Below the pieces are notes generated by a model, which did not search any database, had not been told where the DNA came from, and saw only the letters and a list, made by a program, of their open reading frames with translations. Positions 1-8,789 of a stretch of DNA of 55,556 nt are shown one piece after another. The stretch comes from Mycobacterium sp. 1423905.2. Its GTDB lineage: Bacteria; Actinomycetota; Actinomycetes; Mycobacteriales; Mycobacteriaceae. The position numbers and the translations under genes were made by a program. The stretch lies in contig NZ_LZLE01000338.1 in the NCBI RefSeq assembly GCF_001673155.1, forward strand, positions 1 through 55,556. The letters run 5' to 3'. How positions within the stretch are numbered: the first letter of the stretch is position 1; each line of letters begins with the position of its first letter.

Positions 1-1374
1 GGCCGACACCGCCTCCCGCGCATCGCCTAGCTGGTGCACCTTGCTCGACTCACCGGGCTCTGGTTTGGCGGTCGCGGGCCGGATGTCGGCCATCCTGCGC
101 ATCCAGCGACGACCCGGCTCCTCGACGAAGTGATACAGCAACACCGAGCCGGCCACCGCGATCGCCAGCAGCGCGAAGATGTTCCACTTCCACGGGTTGT
201 CCTCCGGTGTCAGCTCGAACTGCAACACCGCCCAGCCCCACGCGGTGTGCACCAGCTCATGCACCATGTACAGGCAGAACGAGATCTGTCCGCCGAACAC
301 CATGACCCGGGTGGACAGCAGTCTGGGCAGGCTGCCCACGCCGATGGCCAGCGTGATCACCAGCGGCACGAACAAGATGTCGACCACACCGCCGCTGTCG
401 ACGACTCCGCTGATCGGGTGCGCGTCGAGCAGATACAAGACCCCAACCATCGCGGCGATCAGGACGACGGACAGGTATCCGGCGACCCGGCGGGTGCGGT
501 CGGTGGGCCGCAGTCGGCGCACCGCGGCACAGGCCAACGCGCCGGCGGCGAACTGCGTCACGATCCTTGGCAGCCAGCTCCACGGCGTGTAGAACTGGCC
601 GCTGGCCAGCAGCAGCACCACCGGCGGCAGTGACGCCGCGACGGCCAGCCACATCAGGCTGCGGGCCCGGGTGGCGTGCTTCATGCGATAGATCACCAAC
701 ACCAGCGCGCCGAACAGCAGGTAAGCCAGCCATTCCGCGCTGATCGACCACGCCGGGCCGTCCCAACTGGTCCCGTCGAAGAACGGCTCGAACCACAACT
801 GCACCAGCACGATCTGGCGCAGGTAGCTGATCGCGGTGAGCTGCCCGGCCTCCGGGGACGGTATGTGACCGACGTGCAGGGTGAAGATCACCCACAGGGC
901 GGCCAGGTGCAGGGTGACCAGGTAGACCGGCCATACCCGCGCCAGCCGCAGCCAGAGGAAGTGCAGGGTTGCGCGCGTCGAGAAGGACCGGCCCATCCTT
1001 TCCAAGTAATTCCAGGTCAGCACGAACCCGCTGAGGATGAAGAACAGGTCGACGCCTTGGGCCCCGCAGTTGAGCACCGGGGCCAGATTGTCGCGGAAGT
1101 CCGGCGACGCGTCGGCAATCATCGGGCGGAAGTGGAACAGCACCACCCACACCGCGGCGATGATGCGCAGGCCTGTCAGGGCCTTGATTTCTCCGCTGCG
1201 CACGATGCTCTCTCGCCCAAAACTCTGCTGTGTCGTTCGCTTGCCAAATTCGGCTGACCGGGCGACTGATTCGTATCGCAGGCCATCCCCCAGCTCCGCG
1301 ACAAGCAACCGGCAGCCATCGCAGCCTAGCAGCGCGACGGCGTGCGACGAAGTAACCGTGGCCGTGCCGAACAC
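1..1374 (-). CDS. Membrane acyltransferase (acyltransferase 3 type), 3' end cut by window edge
   Basis: Multi-pass membrane acyltransferase of the type that O-acylates sugars or envelope glycolipids; the substrate cannot be told from sequence. The minus frame reads through to base 1 without a stop, so the C-terminus is missing. The family signature opens near base 1200 (SGEIKALTGLRIIAAVWV, then LFHFRP with the conserved His), followed by many hydrophobic helices (FFILSGFVLTW, YLVTLHLAALWVIF, VLIAAMVGVLYLL) and FGGQISFCLYMVHELVH. The start is uncertain: GTG at 1374 gives a 57-residue cytoplasmic leader, GTG at 1203 starts just before the acyltransferase domain. Position and sequence fit the Rv0517 family. 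It is divergent from the STAS gene, with about 160 bp between them. Several long ORFs in other frames here are shadows. Confidence 0.85.
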   Translation of the reverse strand, partial: MFGTATVTSSHAVALLGCDGCRLLVAELGDGLRYESVARSAEFGKRTTQQSFGRESIVRSGEIKALTGLRIIAAVWVVLFHFRPMIADASPDFRDNLAPVLNCGAQGVDLFFILSGFVLTWNYLERMGRSFSTRATLHFLWLRLARVWPVYLVTLHLAALWVIFTLHVGHIPSPEAGQLTAISYLRQIVLVQLWFEPFFDGTSWDGPAWSISAEWLAYLLFGALVLVIYRMKHATRARSLMWLAVAASLPPVVLLLASGQFYTPWSWLPRIVTQFAAGALACAAVRRLRPTDRTRRVAGYLSVVLIAAMVGVLYLLDAHPISGVVDSGGVVDILFVPLVITLAIGVGSLPRLLSTRVMVFGGQISFCLYMVHELVHTAWGWAVLQFELTPEDNPWKWNIFALLAIAVAGSVLLYHFVEEPGRRWMRRMADIRPATAKPEPGESSKVHQLGDAREAVSA

Positions 1375-1535
1375 CGGTGAAGTTGCTGTGAATCACCCTG
1401 AATTCGGGCCAAAAAGCTTCTTAGCAAAGAGTTAGACGCGGCTCTCGGTCTCCTTAAGCTTTGCGGGTTAGCTAAGAGCACAGAGGTTGGTCGGCGTGGC
1501 GGCCTCCGCAATGCCATGGGGAATGGGGACTGCTG

Positions 1536-1961
1536 ATGACTACCGCTATCAACAATGGCGCCGTCGAGTGTGGTGGCGCTCAGGTGCGGGCGTACTGCCA
1601 CCACGTGGCGACGGTGGTGACCATCCGAGGCGAGATCGACGCCGTCAACGTCGATCGGCTCGCTGATTACGTCGGGCACTTCATCAGCGAAAAGGATCGC
1701 GTCGTGCTCGACCTGAGCGACGTCACGCAGTTCTCGACGGCTGGGACGTCGCTGCTCTACGCCGTCGACGACGAGTGCAGCGCGGCCGGGGCGGAATGGA
1801 CACTGGTGCCCAGCGCAGCCGTGATCGATCAGCTCAGCGGGGGAAAGGACTGGGCCCTGCTGCCGATCGCCCGTTCGGTGCACGAGGCGTTGCGCAGCTT
1901 GACCGACGCGATCGCCCGCCGCCGTCGTTGCATGCTGACGCTGATCAAGAAGACGGCTTAG
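1536..1961 (+). CDS. oprA: STAS-domain anti-anti-sigma factor-like protein (OprA/Rv0516c type)
   Basis: 141-residue single STAS-domain protein. The core VVTIRGEIDAVNVDRLADYV and VVLDLSDVTQFSTAGTSLLY matches anti-anti-sigma antagonists; the Ser/Thr in FSTAGTS lies where SpoIIAA-type proteins are phosphorylated. In M. tuberculosis the counterpart Rv0516c (OprA) is phosphorylated near its N-terminus by PknD and linked to the SigF/osmotic response. Thr2 and Thr3 here (MTTAINN) could serve, but that is inference. ATG at 1536 follows GGGGACTGCTG, a modest ribosome site. The C-terminus is basic (IARRRRCM). The last 17 bases overlap the 3' end of the convergent small membrane gene. Confidence 0.85.
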   Translation: MTTAINNGAVECGGAQVRAYCHHVATVVTIRGEIDAVNVDRLADYVGHFISEKDRVVLDLSDVTQFSTAGTSLLYAVDDECSAAGAEWTLVPSAAVIDQLSGGKDWALLPIARSVHEALRSLTDAIARRRRCMLTLIKKTA

Positions 1962-2193
1962 CGCGGCGCAACCTGGCCACCGCCACCACGGCCAGCACCC
2001 CGGCCACCGTGGCCAGGAACAGTGTCAGTACCAACAAGTCAGGGTGAAACACGACCGAATGCGTGGCGGGCTGCCCTTCGGCGACCGGCGCGACGGCCAC
2101 CGTGGTGCGGGTATGCGCCCAACTGACCGCGGCAGCGACCAGAACCCCGGCGGCCACCACGAGTTCCACCACACTGCGGGAACGACCGATCAC
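1945..2193 (-). CDS. Small two-helix membrane protein (Rv0514-like)
   Basis: 82-residue protein of unknown function with two clear membrane segments: residues about 8-25 (VVELVVAAGVLVAAAVSWA) and about 52-72 (LLVLTLFLATVAGVLAVVAVA), ending in a basic tail (RLRRAKPSS). The loop between them is probably extracytoplasmic. GTG at 2193 overlaps the upstream TGA as GTGA, implying translational coupling; GTG at 2196 is also possible. It is the last gene of the hem transcription unit by position. The 3' end overlaps the convergent oprA-like gene by 17 bases. Confidence 0.7.
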   Translation of the reverse strand: MIGRSRSVVELVVAAGVLVAAAVSWAHTRTTVAVAPVAEGQPATHSVVFHPDLLVLTLFLATVAGVLAVVAVARLRRAKPSS

Positions 2194-2771
2194 CACCGTG
2201 ACTCGTTGTCGTCGTCGCGGTCGTCGTCGATTTGCACTGGCGCTACCCGTTCCTGCACCAGGGGGGTCAGCGCAGCGCGCAAGTGGCGATGGCGCCGCGC
2301 CCAGGCCTGGGCGGTGCGGCCTCCGGTGAGCTTCAAACCGATGCCGGTTCGCCCGCGCGGTACACCGTTGAGTTCGCCGAGGGTGCGCGCGGTTTGCCAT
2401 TTCTGTAACGGCTTGTCGGACTTCACCGAGTTCTCCGGTTCGGGATAAACGCGGACGATCTCGGACACCAGGATGGTTTCGGTGCCCTGACGCAAGGCCA
2501 TGTCGGTCAGCTCGACCGAGGTGTGGATGCGTGCCGCCATGACCTGTATCCCGAGGAAGATGGACACCAGTATCAGGAACAACACCGGGATGAGCAGCCC
2601 CACGCTGGCGCCGCCGGACTTCTGCAGGAAGACCATGGTGAGCGCACCGAGCGGGCCGGCCAGCAGCCAATACCAGCTGGCGCCCGACTCGTAGAACAAC
2701 GGCTTGGGATCGGTGTCCTCCGCTGATGTCATGTCCGCCTCACCCTGGTTCTCGTCACCCGCGTCCGTCAT
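2190..2771 (-). CDS. Membrane protein with PH-like C-terminal region (Rv0513-like, DUF3093-type)
   Basis: 193-residue protein with an acidic N-terminus (residues 1-30), two membrane helices at about 38-80 ([17 protein letters not shown] and [22 protein letters not shown]) and a soluble C-terminal half. The layout resembles DUF3093 membrane proteins with a PH-like region; I infer this family from its look. ATG at 2771 shares four bases with the hemB TGA (ATGA), so it is translationally coupled to hemB; a second ATG 25 codons later is an alternative. Its place at the end of the hem operon is conserved in mycobacteria, but no haem role is known to me. Confidence 0.75.
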   Translation of the reverse strand: MTDAGDENQGEADMTSAEDTDPKPLFYESGASWYWLLAGPLGALTMVFLQKSGGASVGLLIPVLFLILVSIFLGIQVMAARIHTSVELTDMALRQGTETILVSEIVRVYPEPENSVKSDKPLQKWQTARTLGELNGVPRGRTGIGLKLTGGRTAQAWARRHRHLRAALTPLVQERVAPVQIDDDRDDDNESRW

Positions 2772-3766
2772 GTCAGCCAGCCGGCCGCTTCGGCCGCCCA
2801 ATATGTGAGCACGATATCGGCACCGGCGCGGCGAATGCTGGTCAATGACTCCAATGCCGCCGCGCGTTCGTCGATCCAATTGTTCGCGGCCGCAGCGCGA
2901 ATCATCGCGTATTCCCCCGACACCTGATAGGCCGCCACCGGCACCGGCGATACGTCGGCCGCGGCGGCCAGCACGTCCAAATAGCCCAGTGCGGGTTTGA
3001 CCATGACGATGTCGGCGCCCTCGTCGAGGTCGAGTCGCACCTCGCGCAACGCCTCCCGGGCGTTGCCCGGCTCCTGCTGATAGGTGCGCCGATCACCGGA
3101 CAGACTCGAACACACCGCTTCGCGGAACGGCCCGTAGAACGCCGAGGCGAATTTCGCGGCGTAGGCCAAGATCACTACATCGGTGAAGCCGGCGGCGTCC
3201 AGTCCGTCGCGGATGGCCGCCACCTGACCGTCCATCATCCCACTCGGACCGACCACACGAGCACCCGAATCCGCCTGCGCCACAGCCATTTCCACATATC
3301 GGGCCAGGGTGGCATCGTTGTCCACCCGGCCGCGGGCGTCCAGAACGCCACAATGCCCGTGGTCGGTGAACTCGTCCAGGCAGGTGTCGGCCATCAGCAC
3401 GGTGGCATCGCCGAGGTCTTTGGCCAAATCGCGCAGCGCGAGGTTGAGGATGCCGTCGCGGTCGGTGCCCGCCGAGCCCACACGGTCCTTGTCCTCCTCG
3501 CGCGGCACACCGAAGAGCATCAGCCCGCCCACCCCGGCGGCGACGGCGTCGGCGGCTGCGCGGCGCAGCGACTCCCGGGTGTGTTGCAGCACGCCGGGCA
3601 TGGACGCGATCGGCCGCGGTTCGTCGATGCCGTCGGCGACGAACATCGGCAGCACCAGGTGTCGCGGCTCCACGGAGGTCTGCGCCACCAGGCGCCGCAC
3701 GGCCGGGGTGGAGCGCAACCGGCGCGGACGCTGCCGCGGGTACGCGCTGCTTCCCGGCCGCGGCAC
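2768..3766 (-). CDS. hemB: Delta-aminolevulinic acid dehydratase (porphobilinogen synthase)
   Basis: Condenses two 5-aminolevulinate molecules to porphobilinogen in the cytoplasm, the second committed step of haem synthesis. 332 residues. Two substrate-binding lysines are visible: K205 ([14 protein letters not shown]) and K257 ([13 protein letters not shown]). The metal segment at residues 127-140 reads [15 protein letters not shown]. It lacks one Cys of the DVCLCEYTxHGHCG triad of zinc enzymes, so catalysis is probably Mg-dependent; this is inference from the motif. The GTG start overlaps the hemD TAG by one base (TAGTG). Last biosynthetic gene in the order hemA-hemC-hemD-hemB. Confidence 0.96.
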   Translation of the reverse strand: MPRPGSSAYPRQRPRRLRSTPAVRRLVAQTSVEPRHLVLPMFVADGIDEPRPIASMPGVLQHTRESLRRAAADAVAAGVGGLMLFGVPREEDKDRVGSAGTDRDGILNLALRDLAKDLGDATVLMADTCLDEFTDHGHCGVLDARGRVDNDATLARYVEMAVAQADSGARVVGPSGMMDGQVAAIRDGLDAAGFTDVVILAYAAKFASAFYGPFREAVCSSLSGDRRTYQQEPGNAREALREVRLDLDEGADIVMVKPALGYLDVLAAAADVSPVPVAAYQVSGEYAMIRAAAANNWIDERAAALESLTSIRRAGADIVLTYWAAEAAGWLT

Positions 3767-5424
3767 TAGCGCCTGCGGCTCTTCTTGCGCGGCGGGGGCA
3801 GCGCGCCCTCGGCGCGCAGCCGGGCGGCGTGCTCGGCCAGCGCGTCAACCAGCGGGCCGACCGCGGCGGTGTCGGGCTGAACATCCACCCGCAAGCCGAA
3901 CTCCGCGGCGGTCTCGGCCGTCTTCGGGCCGATGCAGGCGATGATGGTCCGCGCGTGCGGCTTACCCGCGATGCCGACCAGGTTGCGCACCGTCGAACTC
4001 GACGTAAAGCACACCGCGTCGAATCCGCCCGTCTTGATCATTTCGCGGGTAGCCGCCGGCGGTGGGGCCGCCCGCACGGTCCGGTAGGCGGTGACGTCCT
4101 CGATCTCCCAGCCGCGCTCACGCAGGCCCTCGGCCAACGTCTCGGTGGCAATGTCGGCCCGCGGCAACAAGACTCGGTTCACCGGGTCGAAAATGCTGTC
4201 GTAGGGCGGGAATTCGTCGAGCAGGCCCAACGAGGACTGTTCCCCGGCGGGCACCAACTCCGGACTGATGCCGAACGCGCGGACTCGGTCGGCCGTGGAC
4301 TCGCCGACGCAGGCGATCTTGACGCCGGAGAACGCGCGGGCATCCAGGCCGAACTCGCCGAACTTCTCCCACACGGCGCGTACCGCGTTGGTGGAGGTGA
4401 ACACCACCCACTGGAAGCGGCCGTCGACCAAACCCTTGACGGCCCGTTCCATCTGGGCGGGGCTGCGCGGCGGCTCGACGGCGATGGTCGGCACCTCGAT
4501 GGGCAGCGCGCCGTAGGAGGTCAGCCGCTCGCTCATCTCACCGGCTTGGTCCTTGGTGCGGGGCACCAACACCGTCCAGCCGTACAGCGCCCGGCTTTCC
4601 CACCAGTTCAGCTTCGCCCGGCTGGCCACGGTCTTGCCGATGGTCACCACCAGGGGCCCGGTCAGCGGGCCCGCCGGGTCGTTGCCGCACAGCACTGCGG
4701 GGTCGGTCAGGCCCTGCAGCGTGGTTTCCACCGAACGCTGCTGGCAGGTGGTGCCCTGCGCGGTGACCACACAGGGGGTGGCCTCGGCCAACTCGTGCTC
4801 GATCAGAGTGCGCGCGGCGTCGGGCAGGTGCGATGCGGTGGCCTGCAGGATCAGCGGTCCCGGCGCGGCGGCCAGCGCCTCCCAGTCCACCTCACCGCGC
4901 ACGTCGGCCACGGTGTGCGACGAGCCCAGCGGCAGCCCGGCGTAGGTCGGAACCGCACCGGTGGCGGCCAGTCCGGGCACGATCTCGAGGTGCAGGTGGG
5001 CGCGGGCAACGGCGTTGACCTCGGTGATCACCGCATCCACCGTGAGCGGATCGCCGGACACCAGGCGCACCACGTCGGCACCCCCGCGGGCCTCGGCGGT
5101 CAGGGTCTTGGCGACCTCGGTGGGATCACCGAGCGCCGGACGGATGTCGGGTCCGGCGGGCATGACCGTCGGGGTCGCAGGCGTGTCCGTCTCGGCGGTC
5201 CCGTCCGCGCCGGCGGGCGGGTCGGCAGGCACTGGTCCCGACACCGGCGGCAGGTCCTTGCCGATCAGCGCCAGCACCTGCTCGGGCACATCGGGGTCGG
5301 TGAACACCAAGGCCGCGTTGGCCAGGACCGTGGCGGCCCGCGTGGTCAACAGGCCTGGGTCGCCGGGACCGGAACCCACGAAGGTGATGCGGCCCGGTCT
5401 CGGCTTACGGCCTCGCGTCGTCAT
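3766..5424 (-). CDS. hemD: Uroporphyrinogen-III synthase fused to a uroporphyrin-III C-methyltransferase-like domain
   Basis: 552-residue two-domain enzyme. Residues about 12-255 form a CobA/CysG-like SAM methyltransferase fold ([44 protein letters not shown]). Residues about 275-535 form uroporphyrinogen-III synthase ([47 protein letters not shown]), which closes and inverts the tetrapyrrole. The fusion is usual in actinobacteria; whether the first half is active towards sirohaem is uncertain. ATG at 5424 has GGGAG 7 bases upstream and is preferred over GTG at 5436. The C-terminus is basic (PPRKKSRRR). It is 22 bp after hemC and overlaps hemB. Confidence 0.94.
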   Translation of the reverse strand: MTTRGRKPRPGRITFVGSGPGDPGLLTTRAATVLANAALVFTDPDVPEQVLALIGKDLPPVSGPVPADPPAGADGTAETDTPATPTVMPAGPDIRPALGDPTEVAKTLTAEARGGADVVRLVSGDPLTVDAVITEVNAVARAHLHLEIVPGLAATGAVPTYAGLPLGSSHTVADVRGEVDWEALAAAPGPLILQATASHLPDAARTLIEHELAEATPCVVTAQGTTCQQRSVETTLQGLTDPAVLCGNDPAGPLTGPLVVTIGKTVASRAKLNWWESRALYGWTVLVPRTKDQAGEMSERLTSYGALPIEVPTIAVEPPRSPAQMERAVKGLVDGRFQWVVFTSTNAVRAVWEKFGEFGLDARAFSGVKIACVGESTADRVRAFGISPELVPAGEQSSLGLLDEFPPYDSIFDPVNRVLLPRADIATETLAEGLRERGWEIEDVTAYRTVRAAPPPAATREMIKTGGFDAVCFTSSSTVRNLVGIAGKPHARTIIACIGPKTAETAAEFGLRVDVQPDTAAVGPLVDALAEHAARLRAEGALPPPRKKSRRR

Positions 5425-5446
5425 TGTCGCTCCCACGTAATCGTTC

Positions 5447-6403
5447 TCAACTTCCTCGCGCGGGGTCTTCCCGCGCTCCCCTCATCAGCTCCCGAGCGCC
5501 CAGCTCGAACAGCTCCGCGGCGACCGAGAGGCCAAGCTCCCGGGCCCGCTCCGGAGCTCCGATGCCGGATGCGCGGATCACGTCGGACCCATCCAGCGCC
5601 GCCACACAGCCGCGCAGCGACAGCTCCTCGAAGACGTGGCCGTCGTCATCGATCGACTCGACCACTTCGGCGATCGCGCCCACCGGTGCCGAACAGCCGG
5701 CCTCCAGTTCGGCGAGCAAGGCTCGTTCCGCGGTGACCGCTGCGCGTGTGTCGGCGTCGTCCAACTCCGCCAACACTGCCGCCAACCGGCTGTCGCCGGC
5801 GCGGCATTCGACCGCGAGCGCGCCCTGAGCCGGCGCTGGCAACATCTGCACCGGCTCGAGCGTCTCGGTGACGTCGTCGAGACGGCCCAGTCGGGCCAGA
5901 CCGGCCCGGGCCACCACGATGGCGTCGAGATCACCACTGCTTACCCTGTTCAACCTGGTATCTAGGTTGCCTCGTAGGGGGCGGATTTCCAAACCGAGAC
6001 CCAGTGCTCTAAGCTGTGCGGCCCGCCGCGGGGACGACGTTCCGACCAGCGAACCAGCCGGCAACTCCCCCAGCACCAGCCCGTCGCGGGCGACCACGGC
6101 GTCGCGCGGGTCGTTGCGCGGTGGAATCGCCGCGATGGTGAATCGGGGGTCCTCGGCGGTCGGCAAATCTTTGTGCGAGTGCACCGCGGCGTCGACCCGG
6201 CCGTCGTTGATGGCTTCCCGGATCGCCGTCGTGAAGGCGCCGACGCCCAAGGTGGCGATCGGCGCGGACGATCGGTCGCCCGCGGTGCTGATGGTCACCA
6301 ACTCCGCGGCATGGCCGTTGGCGATCAGGGCGTCTCGGACGGTGGCAGCCTGGGTGGTGGCCAGCAAACTCCCCCGAGTGCCGATTCGGATAACGTCGGT
6401 CAA
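5447..6403 (-). CDS. hemC: Porphobilinogen deaminase (hydroxymethylbilane synthase)
   Basis: Polymerises four porphobilinogens into hydroxymethylbilane. 318 residues. N-terminal [15 protein letters not shown] is the family signature. Catalytic HSHKDLPT lies at about 75-82, the arginine-rich substrate site at [12 protein letters not shown] and [13 protein letters not shown], and the cofactor-attaching Cys is C237 in [10 protein letters not shown]. The ATG start lies 4 bp after the hemA stop, so the two are one transcription unit. The product feeds HemD directly. Confidence 0.96.
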   Translation of the reverse strand: MTDVIRIGTRGSLLATTQAATVRDALIANGHAAELVTISTAGDRSSAPIATLGVGAFTTAIREAINDGRVDAAVHSHKDLPTAEDPRFTIAAIPPRNDPRDAVVARDGLVLGELPAGSLVGTSSPRRAAQLRALGLGLEIRPLRGNLDTRLNRVSSGDLDAIVVARAGLARLGRLDDVTETLEPVQMLPAPAQGALAVECRAGDSRLAAVLAELDDADTRAAVTAERALLAELEAGCSAPVGAIAEVVESIDDDGHVFEELSLRGCVAALDGSDVIRASGIGAPERARELGLSVAAELFELGARELMRGAREDPARGS

Positions 6404-6407
6404 GCGG

Positions 6408-7778
6408 CTACTCGGTGGATTGCGGTGGCGTGCCGGCGTCGAATCCCGTTGCTACAGCGGGCAATTCGCCCGCGGTGGCAACGGCGTCGACGGCGGTCTG
6501 GTCTAGTTCGAAGAGCTCGCGCAGGGCCTCGGCGTAGCTGTCGCCGCCGGGCGCGCTGGCCAGCTGCTTGATGCGCACGGTGGGCGCGTGCAACAGCTTG
6601 TCCACGACTCGACGCACGGTTCGAGCGACCTCTTCACGCTCGGCGATCTGCAACCCGGGCAGCCGGTTGTCCAGGCGCAACAACTCGGCCTCGACGACGT
6701 CGGCGGCGCGCTGGCGCAGCGCGGTCACCGTGGGGGTGACTTCGGCCATTCGCTGGCCGGCCAGGTAGCTGGCGACTTCGGCGGCGACGATGTGGCGCGC
6801 GGCGTCGACGTCGGAGGCCGCGGCGTGCGCCGCCGGCTCGTGTTGGATGCGGTCGACGTCGACCACCCAGACCCCGGGCAGTCCGGCCACTGCTGGGTCG
6901 ACGTCTCGCGGCATGCCCAAGTCGCAGATGACCAGGGTCTCGGACTCGTCGCGGTGCGCGGCGGCCAGCGCGTGGTGCACGTCGGCCAGCGACACCACCG
7001 GGCTTACCGCCCCGGTACAGCTGACCACCACGTCGGCGTCGGCCAATGCATCGGAGAGCCGGTCCAGGGCCATGGCCTCGGCTTGCACACCGGACTCGCG
7101 CAACTTGCGCGTCAAACGCTGGGCGCGGGGCAGCGACCGGTTGAGCACCCGGATGTGTCCGATGCCGGCCCGGGTCAGGTGGGCGGCCGACAGGGCTCCC
7201 ATCGCGCCGGCGCCGACGACCACGGCGGTTTTCCCGGTCAGCCCGCCCAGTCGCCGGTCGGCCATGCCGAGCGCGACGGAGACCACGGAGGCTCCCGCGG
7301 CGTCGATGGCGGTTTCGGAGTGGACGCGCTTGCCGACCGACAGCGCCCGCTGGGCCAACTCGTGCAAGACCCGGCCGACGGTGCGGTTGGCCTCGGCGGT
7401 GGCGTAGGCACGGCGGACCTGGCCGAGCACCTGGTGCTCGCCGACCACCGCAGAATCCAGGCCGCTCGCGACGGCGAACAGGTGCTCGACAGCCGCCTCG
7501 CTATACCGAACGTAGGCGAACTTGGTGAGGTCGCCCATGGTCATGCCGGAGTATTCGGATAAGGCTTGGCCGACGACCGCCAACCCGCCGTGGAAGGCCT
7601 CGACCACGGCGTAGACCTCCACCCGGTTGCACGTCGACAGCACCATGGCCTCGGTCACCAGCGGCGACTGCAACACCCGGTCGACGATCTTGACTCGATC
7701 GGACTCGTCGATGCTCAGCTGTTCCAGGACCGAAACCGGCGCGCTCCGGTGCGAAACCCCGAAGAGCAGGATGCTCAC
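6408..7778 (-). CDS. hemA: Glutamyl-tRNA reductase
   Basis: First and usually rate-setting enzyme of the C5 haem pathway; reduces glutamyl-tRNA(Glu) to glutamate-1-semialdehyde with NADPH. 456 residues. Catalytic Cys is C50 in [12 protein letters not shown], and [10 protein letters not shown] is the N-terminal motif. The NADPH-binding Rossmann motif is [16 protein letters not shown] near residue 185, and the dimerisation helix region lies at about 330-420. The GTG start at 7778 follows an AGGTGAT ribosome site. First gene of hemA-hemC-hemD-hemB; the 76-bp gap before it (7779-7854) probably carries the operon promoter. Confidence 0.96.
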   Translation of the reverse strand: MSILLFGVSHRSAPVSVLEQLSIDESDRVKIVDRVLQSPLVTEAMVLSTCNRVEVYAVVEAFHGGLAVVGQALSEYSGMTMGDLTKFAYVRYSEAAVEHLFAVASGLDSAVVGEHQVLGQVRRAYATAEANRTVGRVLHELAQRALSVGKRVHSETAIDAAGASVVSVALGMADRRLGGLTGKTAVVVGAGAMGALSAAHLTRAGIGHIRVLNRSLPRAQRLTRKLRESGVQAEAMALDRLSDALADADVVVSCTGAVSPVVSLADVHHALAAAHRDESETLVICDLGMPRDVDPAVAGLPGVWVVDVDRIQHEPAAHAAASDVDAARHIVAAEVASYLAGQRMAEVTPTVTALRQRAADVVEAELLRLDNRLPGLQIAEREEVARTVRRVVDKLLHAPTVRIKQLASAPGGDSYAEALRELFELDQTAVDAVATAGELPAVATGFDAGTPPQSTE

Positions 7779-7854
7779 GGCAGCATCACCTGGCCCGCTC
7801 CCTTGCGTAATCAGAAAGTGAACTACTACCTACGGTAGACGTTCGTCAGCTGGC

Positions 7855-8130
7855 CTACCAAATATCGGTTCGGGCCAGGTCCACCCGCAACCGCGGTTCG
7901 TCGATCTCCCAATAGCTGTGTTCACGGCCGTTGAGCAGGACGACCGGCAGCCGATCGCCGAATTCAGCCCGCAGCGAAGGGTCTCCCGCGTGGGCTTGTG
8001 CGTCGACGTCGGTCATGGTCAGGTCGAATTGCAACTCCTCGGCCAGCTCGACCAATCGCGCATATACGCGCAGGCAGATTGCGCAGCCGTCGCGGGTGAG
8101 CAGCTGCACCTGGGGCCGGGCTGAGGTCAT
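7855..8130 (-). CDS. Glutaredoxin-like thioredoxin-fold protein (DUF836)
   Basis: 91-residue protein with a thioredoxin fold. Strand QVQLLTRDGC is followed by the redox pair C16-A-I-C19, then a helix, and a cis-Pro region DRLPVVLLNGREH. The fold predicts thiol-disulfide exchange; the partner is unknown. ATG at 8130. It precedes hemA on the same strand with a 76-bp gap and is divergent from the esxF-like gene, sharing a 60-bp intergenic region. Matches Rv0508 in position and sequence. Confidence 0.85.
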   Translation of the reverse strand: MTSARPQVQLLTRDGCAICLRVYARLVELAEELQFDLTMTDVDAQAHAGDPSLRAEFGDRLPVVLLNGREHSYWEIDEPRLRVDLARTDIW

Positions 8131-8190
8131 GGCCCCAGTGTGGCACCGGGGTGAATTGTGGGCGGGTGGTGTGCTCGTTACGTTGCCGCT

Positions 8191-8502
8191 GTGACCGGTT
8201 CCAGCGAGTTACATGTCGATCCTGAGCTGCTGCAGGGGTATGCCCAAGCGCTGGTCGGCGGCGCCGAAGAACTGCGGGCGCGATTGGCCGAGCTCGATGC
8301 TCATGTCGGGGAGTTGTTGCATGGTTGGCGTGGTTCCTCGGGGGAGGCCTTTGCGTCGGCGTGGGAGCTGTGGCATCGCGGGGCGGGGGAAGTGGAGCTC
8401 GGCCTGTCCATGCTGGGGCGTCTGGTGGCCCAGGCGGGCGGCGGCTATCGCGCCAACGAGCATGCGTCCGCGGCGGCGGTGCGGGGACTGAGCCGTGGCT
8501 GA
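8191..8502 (+). CDS. EsxF-like WXG100 protein
   Basis: 103-residue ESAT-6/CFP-10 family protein, the first half of a WXG100 pair. It has a two-helix hairpin with the turn motif W-R-G in LLHGWRGSSGEAF, and a C-terminal YxxxE signal (YRANE) of the kind recognised by type VII (ESX) secretion systems. Length and sequence (AWELWHRGAGEVELGLSML) closely match what I recall of M. tuberculosis EsxF (Rv3905c), which pairs with EsxE upstream of the toxin CpnT. GTG at 8191 is preferred over the upstream GTG at 8158 because it gives the family length. Its stop overlaps the next gene by 8 bases. Confidence 0.9.
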   Translation: MTGSSELHVDPELLQGYAQALVGGAEELRARLAELDAHVGELLHGWRGSSGEAFASAWELWHRGAGEVELGLSMLGRLVAQAGGGYRANEHASAAAVRGLSRG

Positions 8503-8785
8503 GGCGTTCCGGGTGGAGCCGCAGGCGCTGGCTGACGCCGTCGAGCAGATGGGCGAGTTCCAGCGCCATGCCGAGAGCGTGCTCAGCGAAATCGATTGCC
8601 TTATGACGGATCTGCACTGCTCCTGGTCGGGGCGGGCCGCGGCGGCGCACGCCGAGGCGCATCGGCATTGGGCCGCGGGTGAGGCGATGATGCGTGAGGC
8701 GCTGGCGCGGCTACGCGCGGCGGGCGCCGGTGCGCACGCGAACTACGCCACCGCGATGTCGACGAACTTGAGTATGTGGTCATGA
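8495..8785 (+). CDS. EsxE-like WXG100 protein
   Basis: 96-residue WXG100 protein, partner of the preceding EsxF-like gene. The turn motif W-S-G is in LHCSWSGRAAAAHAEA, and the second helix reads AHRHWAAGEAMMREALARL. It resembles M. tuberculosis EsxE (Rv3904c) as I recall it. Two cysteines flank the turn (EIDCLMTDLHCSW), which is unusual for this family and might form a disulfide. No C-terminal YxxxD/E is seen, as expected for the second member of a heterodimer. GTG at 8495 overlaps the esxF-like stop; the CpnT-like gene starts 4 bp after its stop, so the three are one operon. Confidence 0.88.
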   Translation: MAEAFRVEPQALADAVEQMGEFQRHAESVLSEIDCLMTDLHCSWSGRAAAAHAEAHRHWAAGEAMMREALARLRAAGAGAHANYATAMSTNLSMWS

Positions 8786-8789
8786 CGTA

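Noticed and set aside
257..1396. 379-residue minus-strand frame and 199/193-residue plus-strand frames at the left edge
   Set aside because: They are Arg/Pro/Gly-rich shadows of the membrane acyltransferase, whose own frame is open to base 1 and shows clear membrane helices and family motifs.
1400..1535. SigF-type promoter before the oprA-like gene
   Set aside because: GGGTTA is present near 1465 but no GGTTT-like -35 at the required distance; I could not support it.
7779..7854. Redox (Rex-type) operator before hemA
   Set aside because: CTACC-TAC-GGTAG at 7826-7838 is palindromic, but does not resemble a known Rex site and I cannot name a binding protein.
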